NCBI GenBank assembly: GCA_913056375.1
Contig: CAJXNF010000189.1
Span: 1 to 6,031 of the forward strand
DNA length: 6,031 bases
Source: an uncultured Pseudomonadota bacterium
Lineage (GTDB): Bacteria > SAR324 > NAC60-12
Direction: 5' to 3'
Below the pieces are notes generated by a model. The model was not told the origin of the DNA, searched no databases, and saw only the letters and a program-made list of their open reading frames with translations. Positions 1 through 6,031 of this stretch are shown here, piece by piece. The position numbers and the translations under genes are program-made. How positions within the stretch are numbered: position 1 is the stretch's first letter; every line of letters begins with the position of its first letter.

Positions 1-1054
1 CGGTGACTACGATATCCGCTTCCTTGACCGCATCGTCCATTTTCTTGACGGCAAAGCCGTCCATGGCAGCTTGCAGCGCGCAGATTGGGTCGATCTCAGT
101 GATCGATACCTTGGCCTGCTGACCACGAAGTGCATCTACCGAGCCCTTACCCACGTCACCATAACCACACACGATTGCGCGCTTGCCGCTCAGCATGACG
201 TCTGTGGCTCGCATGATCGCATCTACCAGAGAGTGACGGCATCCAAATACGTTGTCGAACTTTGACTTTGTAACGCTGTCGTTCACGTTGATCGCAGGAA
301 ACAGCAGTGAGTTATTCTCGACTCGCTGATACAAGCGATGAACACCCGTTGTGGTCTCCTCTGATACACCACGCACGCAATCTGCGAATTGGTGCCAATA
401 GCGCATACCACGCGCGTCTTGGACATCAGCTAAGATTTGGAGGACAACAGCCTCTTCTTCGTTGCTCGCTGTGCTTGGGTCAGGACGCTCGCCCTTCACC
501 TCGTATTCGTAACCTAGATGGATGAGCAGTGTCGCGTCACCACCATCGTCTACGATGAGCGTTGGTCCGATGTCGTCGCCCCAGTCGAGGGCCTGTAAGG
601 TGCACCACCAATATTCTTCGAGTGTCTCACCTTTCCAGGCGAAGACAGGAACACTGTCCTTACCCTCACGCCCTGCGACGGTCGCCGCCGCCGCATGGTC
701 TTGGGTTGAAAAAATATTGCAGGAGACCCAGCGTAGGTCGGCGCCCAAGTCCTGCAACGTCTCGATGAGAACAGCTGTCTGAATCGTCATGTGGAGCGAG
801 CCCATCACGCGCGCGCCGGCGAGTGGCTTGCTCTCGCCAAACTCTTCTCGGAGTGCCATGAGACCAGGCATCTCGTGCTCTGCGAGTTCGATCTCTTTCC
901 GGCCAAATCTCACTGTTTCGGCAGACATGTCTGCGACTTTGTTCGCCAATCCGCTGAACAATGGCAACCCAGTGCTCATAAAGGTCTTTTCGATGCTCGC
1001 AAGTGCATTTGACATATCCGTCGTCTCCTTCTGTGCGAAATCCGTTGTGTTCAT
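1..1054 (-). CDS. ahcY: S-adenosylhomocysteine hydrolase (adenosylhomocysteinase), C-terminus cut by left window edge
   Basis: Cytosolic NAD-dependent enzyme that reversibly splits S-adenosylhomocysteine into adenosine and homocysteine, relieving product inhibition of methyltransferases. The reading frame is open from ATG at 1054 to the left edge, giving 351 residues; bacterial members are usually about 465-480, so roughly 120 C-terminal residues lie outside. Family signatures seen, numbered from 1054: GSLHMT (85-90), STQDHAAA (116-123), DDGGD (169-173), SEETTTG (231-237), NDSVTKSKFDN (258-268, with the catalytic-type Lys263 and Asp267), and the NAD-binding loop GYGDVGKG (297-304). Residues about 183-227 form the extra segment typical of the long bacterial subtype. 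The start at 1054 overlaps the metK stop as ATGA; a second in-frame ATG at 1015 has a better Shine-Dalgarno and would remove 13 residues. Base composition is richer in G+C than in metK. The identification is secure; the exact start is not. Confidence 0.96.
   Translation of the reverse strand, partial: MNTTDFAQKETTDMSNALASIEKTFMSTGLPLFSGLANKVADMSAETVRFGRKEIELAEHEMPGLMALREEFGESKPLAGARVMGSLHMTIQTAVLIETLQDLGADLRWVSCNIFSTQDHAAAATVAGREGKDSVPVFAWKGETLEEYWWCTLQALDWGDDIGPTLIVDDGGDATLLIHLGYEYEVKGERPDPSTASNEEEAVVLQILADVQDARGMRYWHQFADCVRGVSEETTTGVHRLYQRVENNSLLFPAINVNDSVTKSKFDNVFGCRHSLVDAIMRATDVMLSGKRAIVCGYGDVGKGSVDALRGQQAKVSITEIDPICALQAAMDGFAVKKMDDAVKEADIVVT
1025..1030 (-). promoter_or_regulatory. Shine-Dalgarno AAGGAG pointing to the internal ahcY start at 1015
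   Basis: On the minus strand AAGGAG lies 9 bases before an in-frame ATG at 1015-1013. The upstream ATG at 1054 has only AAGAGG (1065-1070) with a 10-base gap, but it overlaps the metK stop. The site may therefore set the real ahcY start at 1015, with metK-coupled re-initiation at 1054 as the alternative. The 13 residues between the two starts contain no recognisable family motif. Confidence 0.5.
1051..1054 (-). other. metK/ahcY stop-start overlap (ATGA)
   Basis: On the minus strand the metK codons GCC GGA CTA TGA contain the ahcY ATG, so four bases are shared. This arrangement usually marks co-transcription and translational coupling, allowing ribosomes finishing metK to re-initiate on ahcY. 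It fits the consecutive roles of the two enzymes. Confidence 0.8.
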
Positions 1055-2208
1055 AGTCCGGCAGCCTCTTTCAATGCGTTAGCCTTGTCTGTTTTTTCCC
1101 AAGAAAATTCGTCCAGCTCCCTCCCAAAATGTCCGTAAGCGGCTGTTTTGCGAAAAATTGGCCGAAGCAAATTTAACGTTTTGACAAAACGCCCAGGTTT
1201 CATTTCAAAATTTTTCCTAATCAACCCTGAAATTTTCTCTTCACTAATTTTATTCGTCCCAAATGTATCCACCGATACTGAGACTGGCTCTGCCACCCCA
1301 ATTGCGTAAGCCAACTGAACTTCACATCTCTTCGCCAGGCCTGCAGCCACCACATTTTTAGCAATGTACCTGGCCAAGTAGGCTGCTGATCGATCGACCT
1401 TGGATGGATCCTTCCCGGAGAATGCACCACCTCCATGCCGCCCCATCCCCCCATAGGTATCAACAATAATTTTTCTGCCGGTTAATCCTGCATCACCTTG
1501 AGGACCTCCGATCACGAATCGCCCTGTCGGGTTGAGATGATATTGAATGTTACCCTTGTCGAATTGGGCTGGAATTACCTTCGCAATTACCTCCTTCTTC
1601 AAATCATCATGTAGACGGGACTGCTCAATCTCTGGAGCATGCTGTGTACTAATCACAATAGCGTTGACCTCTACTGCCTGACCGTCAACATAGCGCACGG
1701 TAACTTGAGATTTGCCGTCAGGACGAAGATAGGGCAGCGTGCCGTTTTTTCGAACCTCGGTAAGCCTTGCTGTCAATTGGTGTGCTAGCGAAATCGGAAG
1801 CGGCATCAATTCGGGAGTTTCATCACAAGCATATCCAAACATCAATCCTTGGTCACCTGCACCCTGCTCTTTGCCATCGTTTTCATCAACACCTTGTGCG
1901 ATATCAGCAGATTGCTGGTCTAGAGCGATCAAAACAGCACAGGTATCACAATCGAATCCCATTGCTGAATTTGTGTAGCCAATCTCTTTGATCGTTTGCC
2001 GAACTACCCTCTGAAAATCCACCTGTGCCGTAGTTCTCACCTCTCCAGCAACGACGACCATTCCTGTTGTAACCAAGGTCTCACAAGCTACACGACTGTT
2101 GGGATCTTCTGTCAGCATCGCATCTAAAATCGCGTCAGAAATATTATCGGCAATTTTATCAGGATGGCCTTCAGTCACACTTTCTGAGGTAAAGAGGAGT
2201 TCTCGCAT
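1051..2208 (-). CDS. metK: S-adenosylmethionine synthetase (methionine adenosyltransferase)
   Basis: Cytosolic enzyme making S-adenosylmethionine from methionine and ATP, releasing phosphate and pyrophosphate; usually a tetramer using Mg2+ and K+. The 385-residue length is normal for bacterial MetK (about 380-400). Signatures seen: SESVTEGHPDK at the N-terminus, with the catalytic-type His in GHPDK (14-18); GAGDQGLMFGYA (116-127), the methionine/ATP-loop signature; DTYGG (250-254); GGGAFSGKD (259-267), the phosphate-binding signature; and AYGHFGRE near the C-terminus. All three structural repeats appear intact, with no missing key residue. The start at 2208 gives the usual MRELLFTSESV beginning; an in-frame TAA lies just upstream and there is no clear Shine-Dalgarno. 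The stop TGA (1051-1053) overlaps the ahcY ATG, so the two genes very probably share a transcript and act in sequence in the methyl cycle. Confidence 0.98.
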   Translation of the reverse strand: MRELLFTSESVTEGHPDKIADNISDAILDAMLTEDPNSRVACETLVTTGMVVVAGEVRTTAQVDFQRVVRQTIKEIGYTNSAMGFDCDTCAVLIALDQQSADIAQGVDENDGKEQGAGDQGLMFGYACDETPELMPLPISLAHQLTARLTEVRKNGTLPYLRPDGKSQVTVRYVDGQAVEVNAIVISTQHAPEIEQSRLHDDLKKEVIAKVIPAQFDKGNIQYHLNPTGRFVIGGPQGDAGLTGRKIIVDTYGGMGRHGGGAFSGKDPSKVDRSAAYLARYIAKNVVAAGLAKRCEVQLAYAIGVAEPVSVSVDTFGTNKISEEKISGLIRKNFEMKPGRFVKTLNLLRPIFRKTAAYGHFGRELDEFSWEKTDKANALKEAAGL

Positions 2209-2327
2209 TTTAGTTCTAATTGTAGTTAGGTTAGTGAGGAAGTTTTCAGAGGTTCAAATCAGGTGTTAGTACGGTGGGAGCAACTTAAAATGTAAGCAAT
2301 TTGAATTACGTAAAGCCACTCGTCTTG
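2209..2327 (-). promoter_or_regulatory. Leader/intergenic region upstream of metK
   Basis: This 119-base gap lies between the stop of the 775-residue gene and the metK ATG, all on the minus strand. The last 62 bases before metK contain only four G residues and carry repeated ACTAAC-type words (minus-strand ACTAAC at 2265-2270 and 2230-2235, CCTAAC at 2225-2230). No AGGAG-like site precedes the ATG; the sequence reads AGAACTAAAATG. An 8-base palindrome TTACGTAA sits at 2306-2313. I found no stem followed by a T-run, so no intrinsic terminator separates the genes. No SAM riboswitch fold could be built: a UGAUUUGAACC string recalls SAM-II, but the G-rich pairing strand is absent. The region probably contains the metK promoter and a mostly unstructured leader. 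Confidence 0.6.
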
Positions 2328-2331
2328 TCAA
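2303..2331 (-). promoter_or_regulatory. Possible sigma-70-type promoter for metK-ahcY (weak -10)
   Basis: A perfect consensus -35 hexamer TTGACA lies at 2331-2326, overlapping the stop of the upstream gene. A 17-base spacer leads to TAATTC (2308-2303), which matches TATAAT only at its first two bases. The -35 match and spacing are attractive, but the poor -10 keeps this tentative. If used, transcription would start about 85-90 bases before metK, giving a leader of that length. Confidence 0.25.
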
Positions 2332-4655
2332 GTTTCCTGCAAATTAACGACAAGTTTGAAACTTCCACGCTTGTATTCACGTCGATCTAGGATTTCCAGA
2401 TAGTGAGAAGCGAGTTGATAAAGATTGTCATCTTCAAGCAAGAAATCCTCCGGAGTACACACTTGCAAGAGTTGAGAAAAATATAAACGAGCATCGAAAA
2501 GATTGTGCTCTCTGTAGGCAAGTTCCCCTAGGTGATACAAAGTCCTCGGCTGGTCTCCCTGCAATTCCAAGCTTCTTCGCAAGGCCTCTTTTGCTTTGGA
2601 TAACCATTCGAGACTCAGATAAAGCTTACCGGCTTCTAGAAGTAATCGTGCTTTTTCAACTGAGGTGATCTGAGATTGTTCTAACAAGCGGTCCAAATGA
2701 TTCAGAAACGTTTGAGGATTGCACTTCCTGTTGTTGAGGCGTGGAAAGTCCAGCAACTGGAAGGCCTGCATTCGCTCAGCTTCTTCGTCTGTCAACTTTA
2801 GCATCTTTGCGGTTAGTACTTCGGAAAACAAAGTAGCTCGAAAGCGAGCATCCGTTCGGAACTCAAGTTTCCCATGACAATTTTTGCAGTTCAGTTTTTC
2901 AGGCATCCAAAGATCCTGATCTTGCAAAAGGCGTCTCTGCTCTACCAATTCAGCATCAATATATAGTTTTTGAATGGGGTAATGATATGCAGATTGGCAC
3001 TTCTGGCAGAAGATCCGAACATGCGGAACAACTTCTTGGCGGAAAACAACCTCTTCATCTGAAGGCATCAAATCCTCTTTGCCATGCAGAAGACACAGTA
3101 AACACAACAACTGTCTGACGGAATTTTCTCCCTTTCGATAGTAACCTAGCAACTTTTCCAAAAATCGTTCGTCAGGGACCTTTTCGATCAAATTGAGCAA
3201 TTGATCAAAGTGATGATGGATCAAAAGTGGGAAATGCTCTACTACCTGATCTATCAGATGTGATGTTGGGTAGCGAATGAAGAGTTCCAGCGCGTAATCC
3301 AAGTGCTCATGCTGGCGAGATTGAACCAAGTCTGGAAACCATTTTTCATAGATTGCTGTCAGTTGTTCCATCAATTCTGTAAGCCGATACTGCCAAGGCC
3401 TCGGCAGAACCAGTGGAAATGGGTAGAAGCGTTCGATTGAACCAGAGCCAACCAAGCGTAACAGCGCTTGTCGTGGATCTCCTGGAACAGGACTCATCGA
3501 GGCATCTGCCGCAAACTGTCGAAGCTCGTTTGATTGCAATAACAAATCTCTGAGAAACATCCTCATCCAGGTTTCGCGCAGTAAAGGAGACTGATATAAG
3601 CGCAGGCTGGATGCCATGTGATCTCTTGATTTCTCCAAAAATTCTGTTTCACGCAAACTAAGCCAAGCAGAAACAGGTAAGCAGAGAAGAAGCAAGAATT
3701 CTTGGTCCTGAATCTTCAGGATTGTCGAATCCCAGTCAGTCGCGACAAGTTCCTTAAATTCTTGAAGACAAGGCCATTCGGAGGTCAATTCAGGGTGATC
3801 CAATGAGAGGCGCATTAGATCTTCCAATGATTGCAGCAAAGAGGTAATCTCTTGTTGCCGGCGAAGCAGATCTAAGCGAGCCAATAACTCCGATAATTCA
3901 ACGTCGATTTGCATCGACAATCCGTAAAGACACTCCGGGTAGAGTTCTTGGAGAGACTTACCGAATTGCAATTGAGCTTGGAACCATCGGATCAGTTCAG
4001 CACAATCAAAAATACTGGCCAAATGCTGAAAGAATTGGGGATCAGTGAAATGCACTCGGAAAAATCGATAATGACGCATCAAGCGTTCAATCTGGTCGGA
4101 ACTTTGAACGCTTTGGCACAGATAACCAAACAAGCAGAGCGCCTTCATGTGATTTTCGCGCTGTTCCCAAAGTGCAGCCTCTAGTTCATCCCAAATTTCA
4201 GAATTTAGGCTTTGCACAAGGCACTTGATGGCGCACTGAAGATCGGCCAACTGAAGTTCCTCAGATTCCCATAAATGACGGAACCATTGCGACAGGGCGG
4301 GTTTGAATGCGGTATATTTCAACTCTACAAGGGCAACAGCACTGGAATGTTTCAGCGAGCCCTTAGAACGATTAAATAAGCCAAAAATTGGAAAAGCAAA
4401 CTGCTTTAGATGATATCGTCCCACAAGATAAATTGCTGCTTCCCGACTCTCCGCAATATCTGATTCCAATAACAAATGGACAAACTCGGCCGCACGTTCC
4501 TGCCAACACTCAATCAGTTGATAAACAGCCCACATGCGGATCTGTCGGTGCTCAGACTGCAATAGATCAAGAGTTTGCTCGAAACCTAAAACTCGAGGCC
4601 CCTGCCACTGAATAAGTTCTTTACCAAATTGCTGAATGTCGTCTTGCATAGCCAT
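2328..4655 (-). CDS. Unidentified 775-residue protein: HEAT-like repeats, four-cysteine zinc-ribbon-like module, TPR-like C-terminus
   Basis: I do not recognise a named family. Residues about 22-130 read as paired amphipathic helices with the spacing of HEAT repeats (RMWAVYQLIECW, SREAAIYLVGRY, HSSAVALVELKY). Residues 130-540 remain helical and rich in Leu, Gln and Glu, with no catalytic motif seen. Two CxxC knuckles follow: C550/C553 (FCQKC) and C590/C593 (NCKNC), 36 residues apart, consistent with one zinc-ribbon-like fold holding a metal. Residues about 665-760 resemble TPRs (RLLLEAGKLYLSLEWLSKAKEALRRSLEL, then TLYHLGELAYREHNLFDARLYFSQLL). No signal peptide or convincing membrane segment is visible, so it is probably cytosolic and works through protein or nucleic-acid contacts. 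ATG 4655 is preceded by AGGA six bases upstream and an in-frame TGA at 4688-4686; residue 3 is an alternative ATG. It is divergent from hemW, and metK lies 119 bases downstream. Real gene: near certain. Function: unknown. Confidence 0.88.
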   Translation of the reverse strand: MAMQDDIQQFGKELIQWQGPRVLGFEQTLDLLQSEHRQIRMWAVYQLIECWQERAAEFVHLLLESDIAESREAAIYLVGRYHLKQFAFPIFGLFNRSKGSLKHSSAVALVELKYTAFKPALSQWFRHLWESEELQLADLQCAIKCLVQSLNSEIWDELEAALWEQRENHMKALCLFGYLCQSVQSSDQIERLMRHYRFFRVHFTDPQFFQHLASIFDCAELIRWFQAQLQFGKSLQELYPECLYGLSMQIDVELSELLARLDLLRRQQEITSLLQSLEDLMRLSLDHPELTSEWPCLQEFKELVATDWDSTILKIQDQEFLLLLCLPVSAWLSLRETEFLEKSRDHMASSLRLYQSPLLRETWMRMFLRDLLLQSNELRQFAADASMSPVPGDPRQALLRLVGSGSIERFYPFPLVLPRPWQYRLTELMEQLTAIYEKWFPDLVQSRQHEHLDYALELFIRYPTSHLIDQVVEHFPLLIHHHFDQLLNLIEKVPDERFLEKLLGYYRKGENSVRQLLCLLCLLHGKEDLMPSDEEVVFRQEVVPHVRIFCQKCQSAYHYPIQKLYIDAELVEQRRLLQDQDLWMPEKLNCKNCHGKLEFRTDARFRATLFSEVLTAKMLKLTDEEAERMQAFQLLDFPRLNNRKCNPQTFLNHLDRLLEQSQITSVEKARLLLEAGKLYLSLEWLSKAKEALRRSLELQGDQPRTLYHLGELAYREHNLFDARLYFSQLLQVCTPEDFLLEDDNLYQLASHYLEILDRREYKRGSFKLVVNLQET

Positions 4656-4656
4656 G
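4653..4656. other. Shared palindromic CATG holding divergent start codons
   Basis: The minus-strand ATG at 4655-4653 and the plus-strand ATG at 4654-4656 use the same four-base palindrome CATG. The minus start belongs to the 775-residue protein and the plus start to the preferred hemW frame. If both starts are right there is no untranslated spacer between two divergent genes, and each promoter and ribosome-binding site must lie inside the other's coding sequence. Confidence 0.6.
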
Positions 4657-5802
4657 TCGAATCCTGCAATTAGCGCTCTATACGTTCACATCCCATTTTG
4701 CCATCGAATTTGCCCCTTCTGTTCCTTCGCAGTTCGGAAAAATCGACCAAGTGTCCATAGGGAATACTTGGAAGCCGTTCTACTCGAAACTAGACGTCGA
4801 GTCCAAGGTATCACAATTAACGACTTGGAATCACTCTATATTGGCGGAGGCACTCCATCTGTTCTTTCATCAACCGAAATTATTTTCCTGATGCAAGGCA
4901 TCCGCCAGTCCTGGCCACACTCAAGAGACTGTCAAATATCAATCGAATGCAACCCAGAGGATGTTAAATCCGATTATTTGGGGACACTCCTTAATTCAGG
5001 TGTAAATCGTTTGAGCATAGGTGTGCAAAGCTTTCAACAAGAATTTCTTCAAAGCTTGGGGCGTAATCACACCGTAGAACACCTTCATCAGAACTTGATT
5101 GCACTCAGAGATGTTGGTTGGACAAACTTCAATGTTGATTTGATGTTTGGCCTCCCTAATCAAACCTTGGAACAATTTCAATTTGACGTAAAAAAAGCAC
5201 TCGAATGGGACCCCACACACTTGTCATTCTATGCACTTGAATTGGCCGAACAAACTCCTTATGGCAAAAGCGAGAGAATTCGAAAGTCTTGGCAGGAAGC
5301 TCAAGAAATTACCACTGATATGTATTTGTGGGCTACGGATTTTCTGGAAAATAATGGGTGGGAGCACTACGAGGTTTCCAATTTTGCCAAGCCAAACTAT
5401 CAGGGCCGAATGAACCAAATGGTTTGGAATGGTTCAGGATATCTAGGAGTGGGAGTTGGTGCTCACTCTTATGATGGACAAAGCAGGTGGGGGAATCTGA
5501 GGTCTCTTCACCGATATTTACAATTGTTGGAAGAAAATTGTTGGCCCACAGCTTTCTCAGAAACTCTTACTGACAATGAAAAAGCGAACGAATTCCTGAT
5601 GCTCCAATTGAGACAAACAAAGGGACTATCATTAAAGAAGTGGGAAGGAAAATTTGCTCCCAAAAATTGGATGGACACTCATTTTGATTTATTGAGAGCT
5701 TGGCAAAAAGAGGGATTGTTAAATTGGATGGGCGATCGAATCGTGCTTACAAAGAGAGGATTACTGGTTGCGGATGCTCTGACTGCCGAATTGAGTTTAT
5801 GA
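4654..5802 (+). CDS. hemW: HemW-type radical SAM protein (HemN/oxygen-independent coproporphyrinogen oxidase-like)
   Basis: HemW proteins carry a [4Fe-4S] cluster, bind SAM and are described as heme chaperones; they are often mis-named coproporphyrinogen III oxidase. Numbered from 4654 (382 residues, normal length): the radical SAM cysteines C16, C20 and C23 sit in CHRICPFC after LYVHIPF; GGGTPS (64-69) is the SAM-contact glycine motif; ECNPE (98-102), SIGVQSF (121-127) and MFGLP (164-168) are family landmarks; YLGVGVGAHS (263-272) opens the C-terminal HemW domain. CPFCSF lacks the fourth cysteine of HemN (CxxxCxxCxC), favouring HemW. Unusually, the HNxxYW motif tied to heme binding is MNQMVW (253-258). 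I chose 4654 over ATG 4636, which adds six residues, because family members begin close to the LYVHIP strand; neither start has a clear Shine-Dalgarno. It converges on the next gene with 4 bases between stops. Confidence 0.9.
   Translation: MSNPAISALYVHIPFCHRICPFCSFAVRKNRPSVHREYLEAVLLETRRRVQGITINDLESLYIGGGTPSVLSSTEIIFLMQGIRQSWPHSRDCQISIECNPEDVKSDYLGTLLNSGVNRLSIGVQSFQQEFLQSLGRNHTVEHLHQNLIALRDVGWTNFNVDLMFGLPNQTLEQFQFDVKKALEWDPTHLSFYALELAEQTPYGKSERIRKSWQEAQEITTDMYLWATDFLENNGWEHYEVSNFAKPNYQGRMNQMVWNGSGYLGVGVGAHSYDGQSRWGNLRSLHRYLQLLEENCWPTAFSETLTDNEKANEFLMLQLRQTKGLSLKKWEGKFAPKNWMDTHFDLLRAWQKEGLLNWMGDRIVLTKRGLLVADALTAELSL
4662..4665 (-). promoter_or_regulatory. Shine-Dalgarno-like AGGA for the 775-residue gene
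   Basis: On the minus strand GCAGGATTCGACATG places AGGA six bases before ATG 4655, favouring that start over the ATG two codons inside (4649, spacing 12). The site lies within the first codons of hemW, on the opposite strand. Confidence 0.45.
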
Positions 5803-5806
5803 TTTC

Positions 5807-6031
5807 TCAGTAGATACAGGGTTGGTGCTTCTCACAATCTTTGATGTATTGCATTAAGTCTTCAGGTGCCAATCTCTGATTTGAGCTTTTCGGCACAAAT
5901 CTACTCAGAAGGCTCCGTTTCAACGGCCAACCAGACATGGCCAAAAAGAGCCCAAAGGTATTTAGTGAAATCTGCTGTAGGGAGTTCCAGTCAGTTTTGT
6001 ATGGCAAGGGCTTTTCCTTGTAATCTGTATA
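5807..6031 (-). CDS. C-terminal 74 residues of an unidentified protein, running off the right edge
   Basis: The minus-strand frame is open from the right edge to TGA at 5809-5807. It can be followed past the TTG at 6007 without a stop, so this is most simply the tail of a longer gene and not a small ORF. The residues look protein-like: NTFGLFLAMSGWPLKRSLL may form a hydrophobic helix, followed by a basic, then polar tail (RFVPKSSNQRLAPEDLMQYI) ending HQPCIY. I do not recognise the family and propose no function. Its stop lies 4 bases from the hemW stop, a tight convergent arrangement with no room for a terminator between them, which supports a genuine gene boundary. The body of the gene outside the window would be needed to identify it. 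Confidence 0.65.
   Translation of the reverse strand, partial: YTDYKEKPLPYKTDWNSLQQISLNTFGLFLAMSGWPLKRSLLSRFVPKSSNQRLAPEDLMQYIKDCEKHQPCIY

Noticed and set aside
522..1082. Open frames of 86 and 97 codons on the plus strand across ahcY
   Set aside because: They lie antisense to conserved ahcY codons, encode no recognisable motif and are expected by-products of its codon bias.
1739..1991. Plus-strand open frames within metK
   Set aside because: They are fully antisense to the conserved MetK sequence, including its GAGDQG signature, and show no protein-like features.
2209..2270. SAM-II-like string UGAUUUGAACC plus AACUAAAAUG in the metK leader, suggesting a SAM riboswitch
   Set aside because: The P1 stem cannot form: the downstream bases are almost free of G, so nothing pairs with the CACC preceding the motif. 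Without a pseudoknot the resemblance is superficial; a covariance-model search would settle it.
2291..2310. Possible terminator hairpin (minus GTAA...TTAC) after the 775-residue gene
   Set aside because: The stem is only four A/T-rich pairs, and only a four-base T-run (TTTT, directly after TTACA) follows, so an intrinsic terminator is not credible.
3909..4184. 91-codon plus-strand frame opposite the HEAT gene
   Set aside because: It lies antisense to a long intact gene, has no ribosome-binding site of note and no family resemblance.
4654..5802. Naming the radical SAM gene hemN (true oxygen-independent coproporphyrinogen III dehydrogenase)
   Set aside because: It has CxxxCxxC without the following cysteine of HemN, is shorter than HemN (about 450 residues) and has the HemW-type C-terminal YLGxGxxAHS segment.
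5807..6007. A stand-alone 66-residue gene starting at TTG 6007
   Set aside because: The frame continues upstream to the window edge without a stop, so the TTG is most likely an internal leucine of a longer protein.

Overview
The window looks like ordinary chromosomal DNA from a Gram-negative-type bacterium. MetK reads much like deltaproteobacterial MetK proteins (GGMGRHGGGAFSGKD and FGREL...W.KTDKA segments), so a deltaproteobacterial or SAR324-like lineage is possible. That placement rests on remembered family sequences, not a search. I see no mobile elements, tRNA or rRNA genes, CRISPR arrays or phage genes.

Layout, left to right. Positions 1-1054 (minus) hold the first three quarters of S-adenosylhomocysteine hydrolase (ahcY), cut by the left edge. 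Positions 1051-2208 (minus) hold a complete S-adenosylmethionine synthetase (metK), whose stop overlaps the ahcY start as ATGA. Positions 2209-2327 are a G-poor leader/intergenic stretch ahead of metK. Positions 2328-4655 (minus) encode a 775-residue protein I cannot name: helical HEAT-like N-terminus, long helical middle, four-cysteine zinc-ribbon-like module, TPR-like C-terminus. Positions 4654-5802 (plus) encode a HemW-type radical SAM protein. Positions 5807-6031 (minus) carry the last 74 codons of an unidentified gene that enters from the right edge and converges on hemW.

Functionally, metK and ahcY form two steps of the activated methyl cycle: MetK makes SAM, methyltransferases turn it into SAH, and AhcY removes the inhibitory SAH. 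HemW consumes SAM or uses it as a cofactor, but its nearness to metK may be coincidental. The large HEAT/zinc/TPR protein is probably a scaffold or adaptor, with no catalytic motif that I recognise.

The points most worth a second look are: the hemW and HEAT-protein start codons sharing one palindromic CATG, so there is no intergenic space for promoters; the replacement of the HNxxYW motif in HemW by MNxxVW; the architecture of the 775-residue protein; the step in base composition between ahcY and metK; and the nearly G-free metK leader without a Shine-Dalgarno. I found no convincing evidence of a wholly new multi-gene system.
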